From Verrucomicrobiota bacterium (lineage in GTDB: Bacteria; Verrucomicrobiota; Verrucomicrobiia; Opitutales; UBA953): 35,874 bases of DNA. The stretch is from NCBI GenBank assembly GCA_026397955.1, contig JAPLTV010000031.1:1-35874 (forward strand). Direction: 5' to 3'. The notes beneath the pieces were generated by a model. It had not been told where the DNA came from. It ran no database searches and saw only the letters and a program-made list of their open reading frames with translations. Below are positions 25,795-34,049 of this stretch, piece after piece. Each line of letters starts with the position of its first letter. Positions within the stretch are counted from its first letter, which is position 1. The position numbers and the translations under genes are program-made.

Positions 25795-26307
25795 TCAAGC
25801 CGGGCTGCGGTGGATGACGCTGATAGTGCCGTTGGTCTCGAGGATCACATCCTTGGCCTGCTCAATGTTCGCGAGGCCTGCCGAACGTAGCGCCGACATG
25901 AGTTCATGATGCGTGATCCGCTCGCGGTGCATGACCTTCTCCTGCACCGCTCCGTCGCGGACGAGGAACATGGGCCGGCCGACCAGCGCCCAATGCACGA
26001 ACCGGAAATGGCGCGAGAGCATGAGCATGCACCAATTGATGGTGATGAGCGTACCAGCCAAGAAGAGCCCTCCGCCCAGGCTGTTGTCGCCGCCATTCAT
26101 GGCGTTCTGCACGGTGTTGCTCAGGATGAGCAGGAGGATGAAATCAAAGGGCGTCAGCATCCCCGTCTGCCGCCGGCCGGTGAGGCGGATGAGGAATAGG
26201 AGAAAGCCGTAAACGATGATGCCCCGGATCAGGAGCTCCCACCAGGGAAGGACGGGGATGAGCATGGCCCCGAGGTCGAAGGGCTGGCGGACGGCTTGGG
26301 CGAGCAT
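25795..26307 (-). CDS. DUF421 (YetF/YcaP-like) membrane protein
   Basis: The 170-residue product has three membrane helices in its first half (LLIRGIIVYGFLLFLIRL, FDFILLLILSNTVQNAM, GGLFLAGTLITINWCML) and a small cytoplasmic domain beginning at about residue 105 (VGRPMFLVRDGAVQEKVMHRERI), as in DUF421 proteins. RLTGRRQTGMLTPFDFILLLILS contains the family signature. The function of the family is not settled. The start at 26307 is divergent from the M24 peptidase gene. Confidence 0.9.
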   Translation of the reverse strand: MLAQAVRQPFDLGAMLIPVLPWWELLIRGIIVYGFLLFLIRLTGRRQTGMLTPFDFILLLILSNTVQNAMNGGDNSLGGGLFLAGTLITINWCMLMLSRHFRFVHWALVGRPMFLVRDGAVQEKVMHRERITHHELMSALRSAGLANIEQAKDVILETNGTISVIHRSPA

Positions 26308-26388
26308 GCGGGCACGTTAGGCTCGGCCGCCGCGCAGGGCGATAGCGTTTGCGCTTCACGCAGGGCCGACTTCCGTCATCCTGCGCCC

Positions 26389-27573
26389 ATGGCTCGCTCC
26401 GCCCGCCCCTCCGCCCCAGCCGTCCGCGACGTGCTGATGATGGCGACTCCCTCCAAGAACGCCGACCTTCGCTGGTTCGGAGGCTTCCACGCCTCCGACC
26501 CGTTCCCGGCGTTCTCCGCTAAGGGACGCCGTATCGGCCTGCTGCCCGGCATGGAAGTCGGCCGCGCCAAGGACGAATCCGCCTTCGACGAAGTGCTCAA
26601 CCTCACCGCCATCATCGCTGACCTCCGCAAGACCAACCCGAAGGCGGGCGTCGCCGACGCGATCGTCTTCGCCGCCCTCCAAGAGGGCATCCACCGTTTC
26701 CGCGTGCCGGCCGATTTCCCGGTGGGACTCTACGAGCGCCTCCGTCAGCTCGGCCTCGAGCTCCATCCGGTCGGCGCCCAGCACAACGAACGCGGCTCGC
26801 CCGAACTCTTCCCCGAACGTCAGGTGAAGTCGAAGGCGGAGCTCGCCGGCATCCGTGCAGGCAACGCCGCCGCCGCCGCCGGCTTCAAGGCCGTCGAGAA
26901 GGTGCTCGCGGAATCCAAGGGCGATAAGAAAGGCATCCTGCAGTGGCAGGGTCAGACGCTCACGGCTGAGATTCTCAAAGAGGAAGCACAAGTCGCCATT
27001 CTCCGTAAGGGCGGCATGTGCGACATCGGCCTCATCATCGCTCCGGGCGACCAAGCGGTCGATTGCCATTGCTCTGGCTCCGGCCCGATCCGCGCCAACG
27101 AACTCATCGTCTGCGACATCTATCCGCGCCACATCGCCTCGCATCACTACGGCGACATGACCCGCACCTACCTCAAGGGGAAGGCCAACGCGAAGCAGCG
27201 TAAGATGGTCCACGCGGTACTCGAATCCCAGCGTCGCGCGATCAAGGCCATCCGCGCCGGCGTGACGGGCGCCAAGGTGCACGCGGTCGTGCAGGATTAT
27301 TTCAAGTCGCTGGGCTACAAGACAGGCCTAGTGAAGGGCGTCTACGTGGGCTTCTTCCACGGCACGGGCCACGGGCTCGGCTACGATATCCACGAAGAAC
27401 CGGCGCTCTCCATCCGCAACCCGCACCCGCTCACCGCGGGCAATGCGGTCACGGTCGAACCGGGGCTTTATTATCCCGGCATCGGCGGCTGCCGCTTTGA
27501 GGACTGTGTGGTGGTCACGAAGAAGGGCTGCGAATTCCTTTCCTCCCATCCTTACAACTGGGAGATCGCCTGA
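26389..27573 (+). CDS. M24 metallopeptidase (Xaa-Pro aminopeptidase type)
   Basis: Pita-bread-fold peptidase with a two-metal centre. ATG 26389 gives 394 residues. The N-terminal creatinase-like domain covers about 1-140. In the catalytic domain the five ligands are visible: Asp in IVCDIYPRH, Asp in YGDMTRTYL, His in FFHGTGHGLGYDIHEEP, Glu in TVEPGLYYPG and Glu in CRFEDCVVV. It probably removes N-terminal residues next to proline. It is the first gene of a tight operon with a DUF2103-like protein, pabB and pabC. Confidence 0.93.
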   Translation: MARSARPSAPAVRDVLMMATPSKNADLRWFGGFHASDPFPAFSAKGRRIGLLPGMEVGRAKDESAFDEVLNLTAIIADLRKTNPKAGVADAIVFAALQEGIHRFRVPADFPVGLYERLRQLGLELHPVGAQHNERGSPELFPERQVKSKAELAGIRAGNAAAAAGFKAVEKVLAESKGDKKGILQWQGQTLTAEILKEEAQVAILRKGGMCDIGLIIAPGDQAVDCHCSGSGPIRANELIVCDIYPRHIASHHYGDMTRTYLKGKANAKQRKMVHAVLESQRRAIKAIRAGVTGAKVHAVVQDYFKSLGYKTGLVKGVYVGFFHGTGHGLGYDIHEEPALSIRNPHPLTAGNAVTVEPGLYYPGIGGCRFEDCVVVTKKGCEFLSSHPYNWEIA

Positions 27574-27575
27574 GG

Positions 27576-27872
27576 ATGGCCAAAGGGCGGGGCAGGGCGG
27601 GGTCGCATACGTCGCTGACGGATGCCGCTCGTCCCGTGGCCGAAGCCCTCGAGCGTCATGGCCGTGTCTCCCGTGGCGTCATCAGCGCGCGCGTCCGCGC
27701 GAGCACGCTTTCGATCAAGGTGATGAAGCTCGGCGGCGGCCTCCGCATCACGGTGGTCTCGAAGGGCTCACGCCAGGAACTCCATGTCTACGGCCTCACG
27801 GCCGAACAAGTCGGCAAGATCCTCTCGGGTCCGGATTTTTCCGGCTACAAACTGAACTTCGCCGATGAGTGA
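27576..27872 (+). CDS. DUF2103-like small protein
   Basis: The 98-residue basic protein begins MAKGRGRAGSHTSLTDAARPVAEALERHG and continues VSRGVISARVRASTLSIKVMKLGGGLRITVVSK, the pattern I associate with DUF2103, described as predicted metal-binding. Here few metal ligands are present. It starts 3 bases after the M24 stop and overlaps the pabB start by 8 bases, so all three are probably translated together. Function unknown. Confidence 0.65.
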   Translation: MAKGRGRAGSHTSLTDAARPVAEALERHGRVSRGVISARVRASTLSIKVMKLGGGLRITVVSKGSRQELHVYGLTAEQVGKILSGPDFSGYKLNFADE

Positions 27873-29337
27873 GGTGCCAGTCATCATCGCCGAAGTCACG
27901 GCCGCCGACTGGACCGCCGCCGGCCAAGGTTGGACGCACCTGCCTTACCTCGCGCGCTTCCGCGCCGACCGGTTGCCGCTTTCCTGGGAAGGGTTTTTCA
28001 CAGGCCGCCACCACGCGGTACTCGAGAGTGGCCGTTCCGGCAGTTTCACGATCGCCGTCCCCGCCGCGGCCCGCGCGACGGTCTTCTTCGCCGACGGACG
28101 CGTGGTCATGCACGCCGCCGATGGCGCCCACGAAGAAACTTCCGAGAAACCCCTCGAATCCCTGCGTCGCTGGTCGCGCGAGGTCCGCGCCCCGCGCCTC
28201 GCCGGCTGGCCCGCTTTCCAAGGCGGCCTGATCGCCTTGCTGGGCTACGAGCTCGCCACGCAGTTCGAACCGGTGAAGTCCGCGCCCGCCGATGTCCGCG
28301 CCCCGCTCGCGAGCTTCCTCGAGGCACACGAGGCGTGCGTCTTCGACGCCGCGAAGCGCGAGCTGACCGTGGTCGTGCTTTGCCCAGTCGGTTCGCCGAA
28401 CTCCGCTCTCCGCGCCGCCCGCGCCCGGGCGCTTGACCTCGCCGCCCGCTGGGACGCGACCTGCGCCCAGCCTGCGCCAACCTTGCCTACATCGTCCGCG
28501 CCGGCGGTGCCAATCGCGCAGTCCTTCGACGAACCGGCCTTTGTCCGTGCGGTCGCACACTGCCAGGAATACATCGCCGCGGGCGATACGTACCAGGTCA
28601 ATCTCTCCACGCGCCTCGAGGTCGCACCCGTCGATCCGCTCCTCGCTTACGAGGTCCTCCGCTCCGCCAATCCGTCTCCCTACATGGGCCTGGTGCGTCT
28701 TCCGGGCGCGACGCTCGTCTGCGGTTCGCCGGAGCTGCTGGTCGAAGTCTCCGCCGGTAAGATCGCCTCGCGCCCCATCGCCGGCACGCGTCCGCGCGGC
28801 GCCGATGAGTCCGCCGACCTCGCGTGGGCGCAGGAACTTTCCGGTGATACGAAGGAGAAGGCGGAGCACCTGATGCTGGTCGACTTGCTCCGCAACGATG
28901 TCGGCCGCGTCTCGCGCCCGGGCACGGTCCACGTGCCGGAATTCATGGCGGTCGAACGCTACTCGCACGTGATGCACCTGGTCTCACAGGTCGAAGGCCA
29001 GCTGCAGGCTTCCGCGGGCGCGGCCGACGTCATTCGCGCGCTCTTCCCAGGTGGCACCATTACGGGCGCCCCGAAGGTCCGCACGATGCAGGTCATCGCC
29101 GAGCTCGAGCCAGTCGCCCGCGGTTTCTACACGGGTTCGCTTGGTTGGATCGGCGCCTCGGGCGACCTCTGCCTCAACATCATCATTCGCTCCCTGTGGT
29201 CCGTCGAAGGTCGCACGTTCGTCCAGGCAGGTGCGGGCATCGTCGCCGACTCGGTCCCCGCCCGCGAATACGCCGAGAGCCTGCGTAAAGCCCAAGCCCC
29301 TTTACTCGCCGCCGCCCGTGCGGCACTGCATCCATGA
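27865..29337 (+). CDS. pabB: Aminodeoxychorismate synthase component I (PabB-like)
   Basis: Chorismate-utilising enzyme that with an amidotransferase makes 4-amino-4-deoxychorismate for folate. The 490-residue product has an N-terminal TrpE/PabB domain and a C-terminal chorismate domain: YIAAGDTYQVNLSTRLE, SPELLVEV, PIAGTRPRGADE, EKAEHLMLVDLLRNDVGRVS, GTITGAPKVRTM and VQAGAGIVADS. The motif PIAGT has alanine where E. coli PabB has its active-site lysine; anthranilate synthase TrpE has alanine too. The overlap with a class IV aminotransferase gene (pabC-like) argues for PabB over TrpE. No glutamine amidotransferase (pabA) is in the window. Confidence 0.85.
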   Translation: MSEVPVIIAEVTAADWTAAGQGWTHLPYLARFRADRLPLSWEGFFTGRHHAVLESGRSGSFTIAVPAAARATVFFADGRVVMHAADGAHEETSEKPLESLRRWSREVRAPRLAGWPAFQGGLIALLGYELATQFEPVKSAPADVRAPLASFLEAHEACVFDAAKRELTVVVLCPVGSPNSALRAARARALDLAARWDATCAQPAPTLPTSSAPAVPIAQSFDEPAFVRAVAHCQEYIAAGDTYQVNLSTRLEVAPVDPLLAYEVLRSANPSPYMGLVRLPGATLVCGSPELLVEVSAGKIASRPIAGTRPRGADESADLAWAQELSGDTKEKAEHLMLVDLLRNDVGRVSRPGTVHVPEFMAVERYSHVMHLVSQVEGQLQASAGAADVIRALFPGGTITGAPKVRTMQVIAELEPVARGFYTGSLGWIGASGDLCLNIIIRSLWSVEGRTFVQAGAGIVADSVPAREYAESLRKAQAPLLAAARAALHP

Positions 29338-30191
29338 TTGGTTGGCGCCAAGGCGAATGGGTCACATTGCCCGACGGTGCCGAGGTCTCCGCCTTGGTCC
29401 CGGGTCCGTCGCTCTTCGAGACCTTCGCCGTGCGCGCAGGCCGCATCGCCTGCCTCGCCGATCACCTGGATCGCCTCGCCCTCGCCTGTCCGCGGCTTGG
29501 GCTTGATCCGACCCGCCTCATGCTCGGTGCCGATGCGACGGCCGCGCGCTGGTCGGTTCCGCTCGGCGGCCTGCTCGGCCGCAATACGCTGACGAACGCC
29601 ATCGTCCGCCTGCTCGTCGCGCCGCGCGGCGACGGCCTGGCCACGGAGTGGCTGACGGTCCGCCCGCTCCCGGCCACGCCTTCCGCGATCGACCTCTATC
29701 AGCTATCTCTCCGCCGTGATGCTCCAGAGTGGTTGCCGCGTCCGAAGAGCGGGCCGTGGCAGAATTCCTCGAAAGCCTGGCGCGAACTACGCGTCGTCGC
29801 CGATCGCCCTGATGCCGAAGGCGTCCAGTTCGATGCACGTGGTTGCCTGAGCGAAGGGTCTCGTAGCTCCTTTACGTGGTGGGATGGCGAGAGTTGGAAT
29901 TTCCCGGCGGTTGAGACGAGCCGTCTACCCGGCACGGCCTCGGCGCAGCTGCGCTCGGTGCTCGCTCAGGCCGGACGCCCGGTCCGCGATGTTTCCTGGC
30001 CCGGCTTCCCGAGCAGCGCGCAGTCGATGTTGGTGCTCCGTTCGACGTTCGATGGCGGCGCGGTCCTCGCGCGTTCGTATCACGCCGAGGGACGACTGAC
30101 CTGGCAGCCTAACGGACCGCAGGCCGAAGCGGCGCGCGCCCTGGCCTTGCTCGCCGCGTGGCGGGCTCAGCGCTGCATCAGCTTCGCGTAG
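29334..30191 (+). CDS. pabC: Class IV PLP aminotransferase (4-amino-4-deoxychorismate lyase, PabC-like)
   Basis: The enzyme would release 4-aminobenzoate and pyruvate from aminodeoxychorismate. The ATG overlaps the pabB stop by 4 bases. The 285-residue product has the fold type IV layout: GPSLFETFAVRAGRIACLADHLDRLALAC, RNTLTNAIVRLLV, the PLP lysine most likely in RPKSGPW, the glutamate in GCLSEGSRSSF, and the C-terminal SSAQSMLVLRST. The alignment around the lysine is loose, so the lyase activity is supported mainly by context. Its end overlaps a convergent membrane gene by 25 bases. Confidence 0.8.
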   Translation: MIGWRQGEWVTLPDGAEVSALVPGPSLFETFAVRAGRIACLADHLDRLALACPRLGLDPTRLMLGADATAARWSVPLGGLLGRNTLTNAIVRLLVAPRGDGLATEWLTVRPLPATPSAIDLYQLSLRRDAPEWLPRPKSGPWQNSSKAWRELRVVADRPDAEGVQFDARGCLSEGSRSSFTWWDGESWNFPAVETSRLPGTASAQLRSVLAQAGRPVRDVSWPGFPSSAQSMLVLRSTFDGGAVLARSYHAEGRLTWQPNGPQAEAARALALLAAWRAQRCISFA

Positions 30192-30547
30192 ACCGGCAGG
30201 GCCGTCGCGAGCACGAGCAGTCCGAGGAAGACGACGCTCACGAGCGCAGAGAAGCAAGTCGCGACGAGCAACTTAGCCATCCGTACGACCGGCTCTTCGT
30301 CCGCGCGAAGGTGCGCACGTGCGGCGAAGGCGGTGATGAGGAGTCCCACGACGAGTAGAATCACGAGCGCGCCGGTGAAATGGTTGAAGTAGAAGCCAGT
30401 CAGGCCGGGCAAGGTGCCGGGTTCGCCGTGCAGCGTGGCGGCGAGGATGGGCTGGGAACGGAAGGCGATCGCGCCGGCGGCCGCGGGGAGGGCGGCGGAC
30501 AGGAACACGGCCAGGGCGGAAACAATCCGGAGCTCGCGAGGGGACAT
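30167..30547 (-). CDS. Small membrane protein, unknown
   Basis: The start at 30547 (MSPRELRIV) gives 126 residues. Three membrane helices are visible: residues 8-30 (IVSALAVFLSAALPAAAG), 50-75 (TGALVILLVVGLLITAFAA) and 95-120 (ATCFSALVSVVFLGLLVLAT). The motif GFYFNHFTGALV precedes the second helix. I do not recognise the family. It is convergent with pabC and divergent from the CNNM gene. Confidence 0.65.
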   Translation of the reverse strand: MSPRELRIVSALAVFLSAALPAAAGAIAFRSQPILAATLHGEPGTLPGLTGFYFNHFTGALVILLVVGLLITAFAARAHLRADEEPVVRMAKLLVATCFSALVSVVFLGLLVLATALPVYAKLMQR

Positions 30548-30634
30548 GAACACATCATTTCGAGGCGGTTCCGCAGGGTCAACGCCGGGATTCTCCCTCG
30601 CCAACCGACGGGGTCAGCCCTATGCAGTCAGGAC

Positions 30635-31726
30635 ATGGATTCTGCGTGGTATCTTTGGCCGGTCTTCATCCTCCTTAACGGCAGCGCGGCGGGCATCTCC
30701 CTCGTGGCCGGGGTGGTTTCCGCCCTCTCCCATACGGAACTGGAGGACCTCCGCCGACAGGACGCCAAGGCCGCGGTCTCCATCGAGCGCTCGCGCAGCG
30801 ACCAGGGCAACACCCTCGCGGCCTTTGAAGTCCTCTCGGCCGCCTTCGTTGGGATGAGCGCCTTGCTCGGCGGCTTCCTTCTCCAGGCGCGCCTGCAGAA
30901 CGGGTTATCCGTGAGCTGGCAGGTAGGCGCACTCACGGCGCTATCCCTCATCGCCGTCTCCTTCGTGATGGCCTGGTTGACGATCATGCTGCCCCGCAAG
31001 GTGGGTATGCACTTCCGCGTCATGCTCGCCCCGCGGATCGCCTCTTCGCTTAAGCTCGTCCGCGGCGCCGCCAAGATCCTCCGCACCTTCGGTAAGCTTC
31101 ATGACTCGCTCGCTCCGCCTGAGGAGCCGGGCGTGGATCGCGCCGACGCCGACATCGGCAGCCTCGCTCAGGCCGCCGCTCGCGAAGGCAAGATTACCCA
31201 GGCGGAAAGCAATCTCGTCGCCAACGCTGTCCGCCTCGATGACATCCCGGTCTCACAGGTACTCACGCCCCGCCCGGTCGTCACGGCAATCGAAGCCGAC
31301 CTCACCGTGGCCGACGTGCTCCGTCTCTACCCCAGCGTCCCGCACGGCCGCATGCCGGTCTGGGAAAATAATCCTGACCGTATCGTGGGCGTCGTGCGCC
31401 GTCGCGACATCCTGAAGGCCGCCGGCGAGAACCGCCGCGAGGTCCGCATCCGCGAGCTCATGGGCAAGGCGCACATCGTGCCCGAGAACGCCACCCTTGC
31501 CGATGCGCTGCATGACCTCGTCCGCGCGCACCAGCACCTCGCGGTGGTGGTCGACGAATTCGGCGCCTTCGCCGGTGTGATCACGCTCGAGGACGTCTTT
31601 GAATCGCTCCTCGGCATCGAGATCTACGAGAAAGACGACCCGCACCCCGACATGCGCGAACTAGCCCGTCAGCGCGGTCACCGCGTCGGCCGTCGCCCTG
31701 ATCATCCGCCCAAGGCCGGAACATGA
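30635..31726 (+). CDS. CNNM/DUF21 membrane protein with CBS domain pair
   Basis: Proteins of this type are implicated in Mg2+/Co2+ transport or envelope homeostasis. ATG 30635 gives 363 residues. The N-terminal half is a DUF21 transmembrane domain with about three helices (FILLNGSAAGISLVAGVVSA, AAFVGMSALLGGFLL, ALSLIAVSFVMAWL). The soluble half starts near residue 165 and has an AREGKITQAESNLVANAVRL connector, VLTPRPVVTAIEADLTV and two CBS repeats, the second with LAVVVDEFGAFAGVITLEDVFESLLG. The C-terminal CorC_HlyC domain is absent. The stop overlaps the lgt start by 4 bases (ATGA). Confidence 0.88.
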   Translation: MDSAWYLWPVFILLNGSAAGISLVAGVVSALSHTELEDLRRQDAKAAVSIERSRSDQGNTLAAFEVLSAAFVGMSALLGGFLLQARLQNGLSVSWQVGALTALSLIAVSFVMAWLTIMLPRKVGMHFRVMLAPRIASSLKLVRGAAKILRTFGKLHDSLAPPEEPGVDRADADIGSLAQAAAREGKITQAESNLVANAVRLDDIPVSQVLTPRPVVTAIEADLTVADVLRLYPSVPHGRMPVWENNPDRIVGVVRRRDILKAAGENRREVRIRELMGKAHIVPENATLADALHDLVRAHQHLAVVVDEFGAFAGVITLEDVFESLLGIEIYEKDDPHPDMRELARQRGHRVGRRPDHPPKAGT

Positions 31727-32526
31727 TCGCCGCCGCGCTCGCTTACTGGACGCACGACCTCGATCCGGTCGCGCTCCACTTCCCGGAAAGCTGGGGCTTG
31801 CGCGGGGTGCATTGGTATGGGCTCGCCTACGCGGCGGGCTTCCTGGTCGCGGCTTATCTCCTTGGCCGCTGGCGCCGCGCTGGGATTACGCCCCTACGCG
31901 ATGCGATGGACGAATCCACGCTGATCACCGCGGTGATGGTCGGCGTCATCACCGGCGGCCGCCTCGGCCACGTCTTCCTCTATGCTCGCGACGAGTTCGC
32001 GGCCGATCCGATGATGGTCTTCCGCGTCTGGCAGGGCGGGATGGCTAGCCATGGCGGCTTTCTCGGCGTCCTGCTCGCTGGTCTCTGGTTCGCCCGCCGC
32101 GCGAAGGTCGATTTCTTCGCCCTCGGCGACTTGCTCTGCGCTTTGGCGCCCGCCGGCCTCCTCTTCGGCCGTCTCGCCAACTTCGTGAACGGCGAACTGG
32201 TCGGCAACCCTTCCTCTGTCGCCTGGGCGGTGATCTTCCCGCACGACGGCGCGATGCCTCGCCACCCGTCGCAACTCTACGAAGCCTTCGGCGAAGGCCT
32301 GCTCCCGCTGATCTGGGTGCTCGTCCGTTACCCCCGTCGCCTGCCGCCGGGCCGTCTCGCCGGCGAATTCCTGCTGCTCTACTCCGCCGGCCGGATTGTT
32401 TGCGAAATCTTCCGCTCCGCCGAAGACGGCCACGTGCTCGGACTCACGGCGGGGCAGTTCTGGACGCTCCCGCTTGCTGCGCTCGGCCTCTTCCTCGTCC
32501 TCCGCTCCCGTCGTGCGGCTGAATGA
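31723..32526 (+). CDS. lgt: Prolipoprotein diacylglyceryl transferase
   Basis: Lgt transfers diacylglycerol from phosphatidylglycerol to the lipobox cysteine of prolipoproteins, the first step of lipoprotein maturation at the cytoplasmic membrane. The 267-residue product has seven hydrophobic segments. Signatures visible: GVHWYGLAYAAGFL, TGGRLGHVFLYARDEF, VWQGGMASHGGFLG (essential His), FGRLANFVNGELVG (the Lgt signature with the essential Arg and Asn) and PRHPSQLYEAFGEG. Complete. Confidence 0.96.
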   Translation: MIAAALAYWTHDLDPVALHFPESWGLRGVHWYGLAYAAGFLVAAYLLGRWRRAGITPLRDAMDESTLITAVMVGVITGGRLGHVFLYARDEFAADPMMVFRVWQGGMASHGGFLGVLLAGLWFARRAKVDFFALGDLLCALAPAGLLFGRLANFVNGELVGNPSSVAWAVIFPHDGAMPRHPSQLYEAFGEGLLPLIWVLVRYPRRLPPGRLAGEFLLLYSAGRIVCEIFRSAEDGHVLGLTAGQFWTLPLAALGLFLVLRSRRAAE

Positions 32527-32568
32527 TGTTGCCCGTGCGGTCGGACGGTGGGAAAACTCCTTTGCGCC

Positions 32569-33732
32569 ATGACGAACGTCCCGCTCCTTGATCTCGGCCC
32601 GCAGAACCGCGCCCTCGAGGCTCAGTTCGAGGCCGCCTTCCGCGATGTCCTCCGCTCGAACATGTTCATCATGGGCCCGCGCCTCGAGGCCTTCGAGAAG
32701 GATTGCGCCGCGTTCCTCGGCGTGAAGCACGCCCTCGGTGTCTCTTCCGGTACCGACGCGCTGCTGCTCGCGCTCATGGCACTCGATATCGGCGAAGGGG
32801 ACGAGGTCCTCCTACCGTCCTTCACCTTCTTCGCCACGGCGGGTTCCGTGGCCCGCCTCGGCGCGACCCCGGTCTGGGTCGACGTCGATCCGCACTCCTT
32901 CAATATCAATCTCGTGGACGCCGCCCGTAAGGTCGGACCGCGCACCCGCGCCATCATGCCGGTGTACCTCTTCGGCCAGTCCCTCGACCTCGACGCCCTC
33001 CAGGCCTTCGCCTCCGCGCATAAACTCCGCGTGATCGAAGACGCTGCGCAGTCGATGGGCGCCCGCTGGAAGGGACGCAGCACGATGTCTTCCGGTGATT
33101 TCGGCGCTACGAGCTTCTTCCCGTCCAAGAACCTCGGTGGCATGGGCGACTCCGGCCTGGTCACGACGCAGGACGACGCGCTCGCCGAGCGAGCGCGTAT
33201 GCTCCGCGTGCACGGCATGCAGCCGAAATATTTCCACCGCGAGGTCGGCGCGAACTTCCGCATGGACCCGCTCCAGGCCGCGCTGCTGCACATCAAGCTG
33301 CCGCACCTGCCGGAATATAACTGCGCGCGCGCGGGTAACGCCAACTTCTACCATGCTTCGCTCAAGGGCCGTGCGGGTATCGCCGAGAATCGTTCGGGCG
33401 CCGACAAGGCCGCAAAGATTCTGCTGCCGGTCGACTTCTCCGGCCAAGGCATCTGGAACCAGTTCACACTCCGCGTGACCGGTGGTCGCCGCGATGCCCT
33501 CAAGGCCTTCCTCACCGCCCGCAAGATTGGCTGCGAGATCTATTACCCCATCCCGCTCCATCGCCAGCAGTGCTTCGCGGACGCCAAATATCGCGGTTTC
33601 GACAGCGTGCCCGTCTCTGAACAGCTTTCCGCCGAGGTGCTCAGCGTCCCGGTGTTCCCCGAACTGAGCGTCGAACAACGCCAGTGGGTCTCCGACTCGC
33701 TCGCCGATTTCGCCGCTGGGAAGAGTGAGTAA
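32569..33732 (+). CDS. DegT/DnrJ/EryC1 PLP aminotransferase for nucleotide sugars
   Basis: Enzymes of this family aminate or dehydrate nucleotide-linked keto sugars for surface polysaccharides. ATG 32569 gives 387 residues. Visible: DLGPQNRALEAQF, FEKDCAAFLGVKHALGVSSGTDALLLAL, FTFFATAGSVARLGATPVWVDVD, VYLFGQSLDLDAL, VIEDAAQSMGA, and the PLP lysine in SFFPSKNLGGMGDSG (Lys187), then MDPLQAALLHIKLPHL and YYPIPLHRQQCF. The family is complete in motif order. The substrate is unknown. No neighbouring O-antigen genes are in the window apart from the distant GT2. Confidence 0.9.
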   Translation: MTNVPLLDLGPQNRALEAQFEAAFRDVLRSNMFIMGPRLEAFEKDCAAFLGVKHALGVSSGTDALLLALMALDIGEGDEVLLPSFTFFATAGSVARLGATPVWVDVDPHSFNINLVDAARKVGPRTRAIMPVYLFGQSLDLDALQAFASAHKLRVIEDAAQSMGARWKGRSTMSSGDFGATSFFPSKNLGGMGDSGLVTTQDDALAERARMLRVHGMQPKYFHREVGANFRMDPLQAALLHIKLPHLPEYNCARAGNANFYHASLKGRAGIAENRSGADKAAKILLPVDFSGQGIWNQFTLRVTGGRRDALKAFLTARKIGCEIYYPIPLHRQQCFADAKYRGFDSVPVSEQLSAEVLSVPVFPELSVEQRQWVSDSLADFAAGKSE

Positions 33733-33742
33733 TAGGTTTTAG

Positions 33743-33770
33743 CGGTTAGCGGTTGGCGGTTAGCGGTTGG
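33743..33770 (+). repeat. Two tandem 14-base units (cggttagcggttgg)
   Basis: Two perfect adjacent copies of a 14-base unit make up the left end of the nested palindrome, and a diverged complementary version forms the right end (about 34007-34034). Confidence 0.85.
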
Positions 33771-33899
33771 AATTAACTTAAAGGGAAACCGGAGACCGGA
33801 TGATTAGCTGGGGTTTTTCGGGTGACGGAATCTGCATTCCCCAACCGCTATTACCTATCATGGGTAGGGTCGGGACCGCGTCACGACAGTGCTGTATCG

Positions 33900-33955
33900 G
33901 GTAGGGACGGTTCTCCGAACCGTCCGTTCGGCGGGCTCGGAGAGCCCGCCCTACC
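33900..33955. repeat. Double-hairpin core of the palindromic element
   Basis: Two perfect 9-pair hairpins lie side by side: ggacggttc/gaaccgtcc with loop tcc (33905-33925) and ggcgggctc/gagcccgcc with loop gga (33930-33950), bounded by ggtaggg (33900) and its inverse ccctacc (33949). A degenerate half copy (gggtagggtcggga) occurs at about 33862. This layout is typical of dispersed extragenic palindromes. Confidence 0.85.
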
Positions 33956-34049
33956 TTATGACGCCAGCATGCTTCTCCGGTCTCCGGTTTCCCTTTGTCG
34001 CGGAACTAACCGCCACCCGCTAACCGCCAACCGCCGATACCTTTGTCTC

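Larger units (their letters stand above)
33743..34034. repeat. Nested palindromic repeat element, about 290 bases
   Basis: This fills the gap between the DegT gene and the glutaredoxin gene; I see no coding region in it. Three layers are visible. Outer arms: 33749-33770 and 34013-34034, inverted with one mismatch in 22. Inner arms: 33780-33800 and 33976-33996, a perfect 21-base inverted repeat. Core: the paired hairpins at 33900-33955. The left outer arm also contains two head-to-tail 14-base units. The layout resembles a MITE or REP-type element, non-autonomous and probably multicopy. No transposase is present. Confidence 0.8.

Noticed and set aside
25870-26212. Plus-strand ORFs over the DUF421 gene
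   Set aside because: They are antisense to a gene with clear membrane helices and a family signature, and have no domain of their own.
33743-33770. CRISPR-like array
   Set aside because: Only two adjacent 14-base units without spacers, and no cas genes.
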